From: Thiomargarita sp.
GTDB lineage: Bacteria; Pseudomonadota; Gammaproteobacteria; Beggiatoales; Beggiatoaceae
Reading direction: 5' to 3'
Length of the DNA: 5,142 nt
NCBI GenBank assembly: GCA_030635005.1
Contig: DAOVZS010000159.1
Span: 1 to 5,142, forward strand
Shown here: in pieces, positions 5,050 to 5,142 of the stretch
How positions within the stretch are numbered: position 1 is the first letter of the stretch
Layout: each line of letters opens with the position of its first letter
Translations under genes and position numbers: made by a program
Notes under the pieces: model-generated
What the model was told of the DNA's origin: nothing
Seen by the model: only the letters and a program-made list of their open reading frames with translations
Database searches by the model: none

Positions 5050-5142
5050 GATTGATGATAGATAATATCAAGCCCTGAAAGGGCGACATATATCAGCCTG
5101 GGGCAACGCCCTAGGATTGATGATAAATAATATCAAGCCCTG
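5050..5142 (+). repeat. Tandem 65-bp repeat, second copy cut by the window end
   Basis: The stretch 5050-5077 recurs at 5115-5142 with one mismatch, giving a 65-bp period. The first unit contains the 47-bp two-hairpin element plus a leader beginning GATTGATGATA. The second unit is cut off inside the first hairpin. More units may follow beyond the window. Confidence 0.88.
5069..5115 (+). repeat. Right copy of the 47-bp two-hairpin repeat, inverted
   Basis: This copy is inverted relative to 3948-3994 and is 46/47 identical to it. It contains GCCCT-GAA-AGGGC (5072-5084) and the 8-bp stem around AAC (5097-5115). It lies upstream of the nuclease promoter. Unlike the left copy, no T tract follows the second hairpin, so it should not terminate transcription. 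Confidence 0.92.

Larger units (their letters stand above)
3948..5115 (-). mobile_element. Putative cassette: Rpn-type nuclease gene between 47-bp inverted repeats
   Basis: The 1168-bp segment contains one complete gene with its own promoter and terminator. It is bounded by two almost identical 47-bp repeats in inverted orientation. Rpn/YhgA-like proteins are known as recombination-promoting nucleases and are often annotated as putative transposases, so a mobile or formerly mobile unit is plausible. I see no target-site duplication, and the right repeat begins a tandem series, so insertion as one unit is not shown. The alternative is a resident gene with intergenic repeats accumulated on both sides. 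Confidence 0.4.

Noticed and set aside
3936..5127. Target-site duplication flanking the inverted repeats
   Set aside because: The bases outside 3948 and 5115 were compared and share no convincing direct repeat.
5050..5142. CRISPR repeat-spacer at the right edge
   Set aside because: The 65-bp period is identical throughout what is visible, including a two-hairpin element that recurs inverted elsewhere. There is no variable spacer.

Overview
The window is AT-rich bacterial DNA with E. coli-like expression signals: a good sigma70-type promoter, purine-rich Shine-Dalgarno sites and hairpin-plus-T terminators. Its core is a complete four-gene redox operon on the minus strand, flxD-flxC-flxB-flxA. 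The products are an MvhD-type [2Fe-2S] electron carrier, two multi-cluster 4Fe-4S proteins and an FAD/NAD(H)-binding [2Fe-2S] reductase. Known FlxABCD sets work with HdrABC in anaerobes such as sulfate reducers, and related AsrAB/HydBG-like subunits occur in sulfur-metabolising microbes. Together with the AT-rich, repeat-laden background and an Rpn-type nuclease gene, this suggests a sulfur-cycle proteobacterium or Desulfobacterota member. A Beggiatoaceae-like filamentous sulfur oxidiser or a Desulfobacterales species would both fit. That assignment is an inference from gene content and is not proven here.

Layout. Positions 1-280 (+) are the 3' end of a gene made of near-perfect 27-bp tandem repeats encoding a nonapeptide. 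Positions 281-355 are a short convergent spacer holding the terminator of the flx operon. Positions 356-3717 (-) are the flx operon. flxD and flxC overlap by 4 nt, and flxC and flxB abut exactly. flxB and flxA are separated by 63 bp containing a 12-bp-stem hairpin. Positions 3718-4004 have no gene and carry several short palindromes plus a 47-bp two-hairpin element. Positions 4005-4949 (-) encode a PD-(D/E)XK Rpn/YhgA-like nuclease with its own promoter at 4977-5005. The end of the window (5050-5142) holds an inverted copy of the 47-bp element and the start of a second, tandem copy.

How it works together. FlxA should exchange electrons with NAD(H) through FAD. FlxB and FlxC should relay them over 4Fe-4S clusters, and FlxD should hand them to an HdrA-type flavoprotein. 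No HdrABC gene is visible; the partner must lie outside the window. The nuclease gene is bracketed by inverted 47-bp repeats (46/47 identical). This makes 3948-5115 look like a discrete cassette sitting just upstream of flxD, and one of its repeats doubles as the nuclease gene's terminator. This cassette and the homogenised nonapeptide repeat gene are the most interesting parts of the window.
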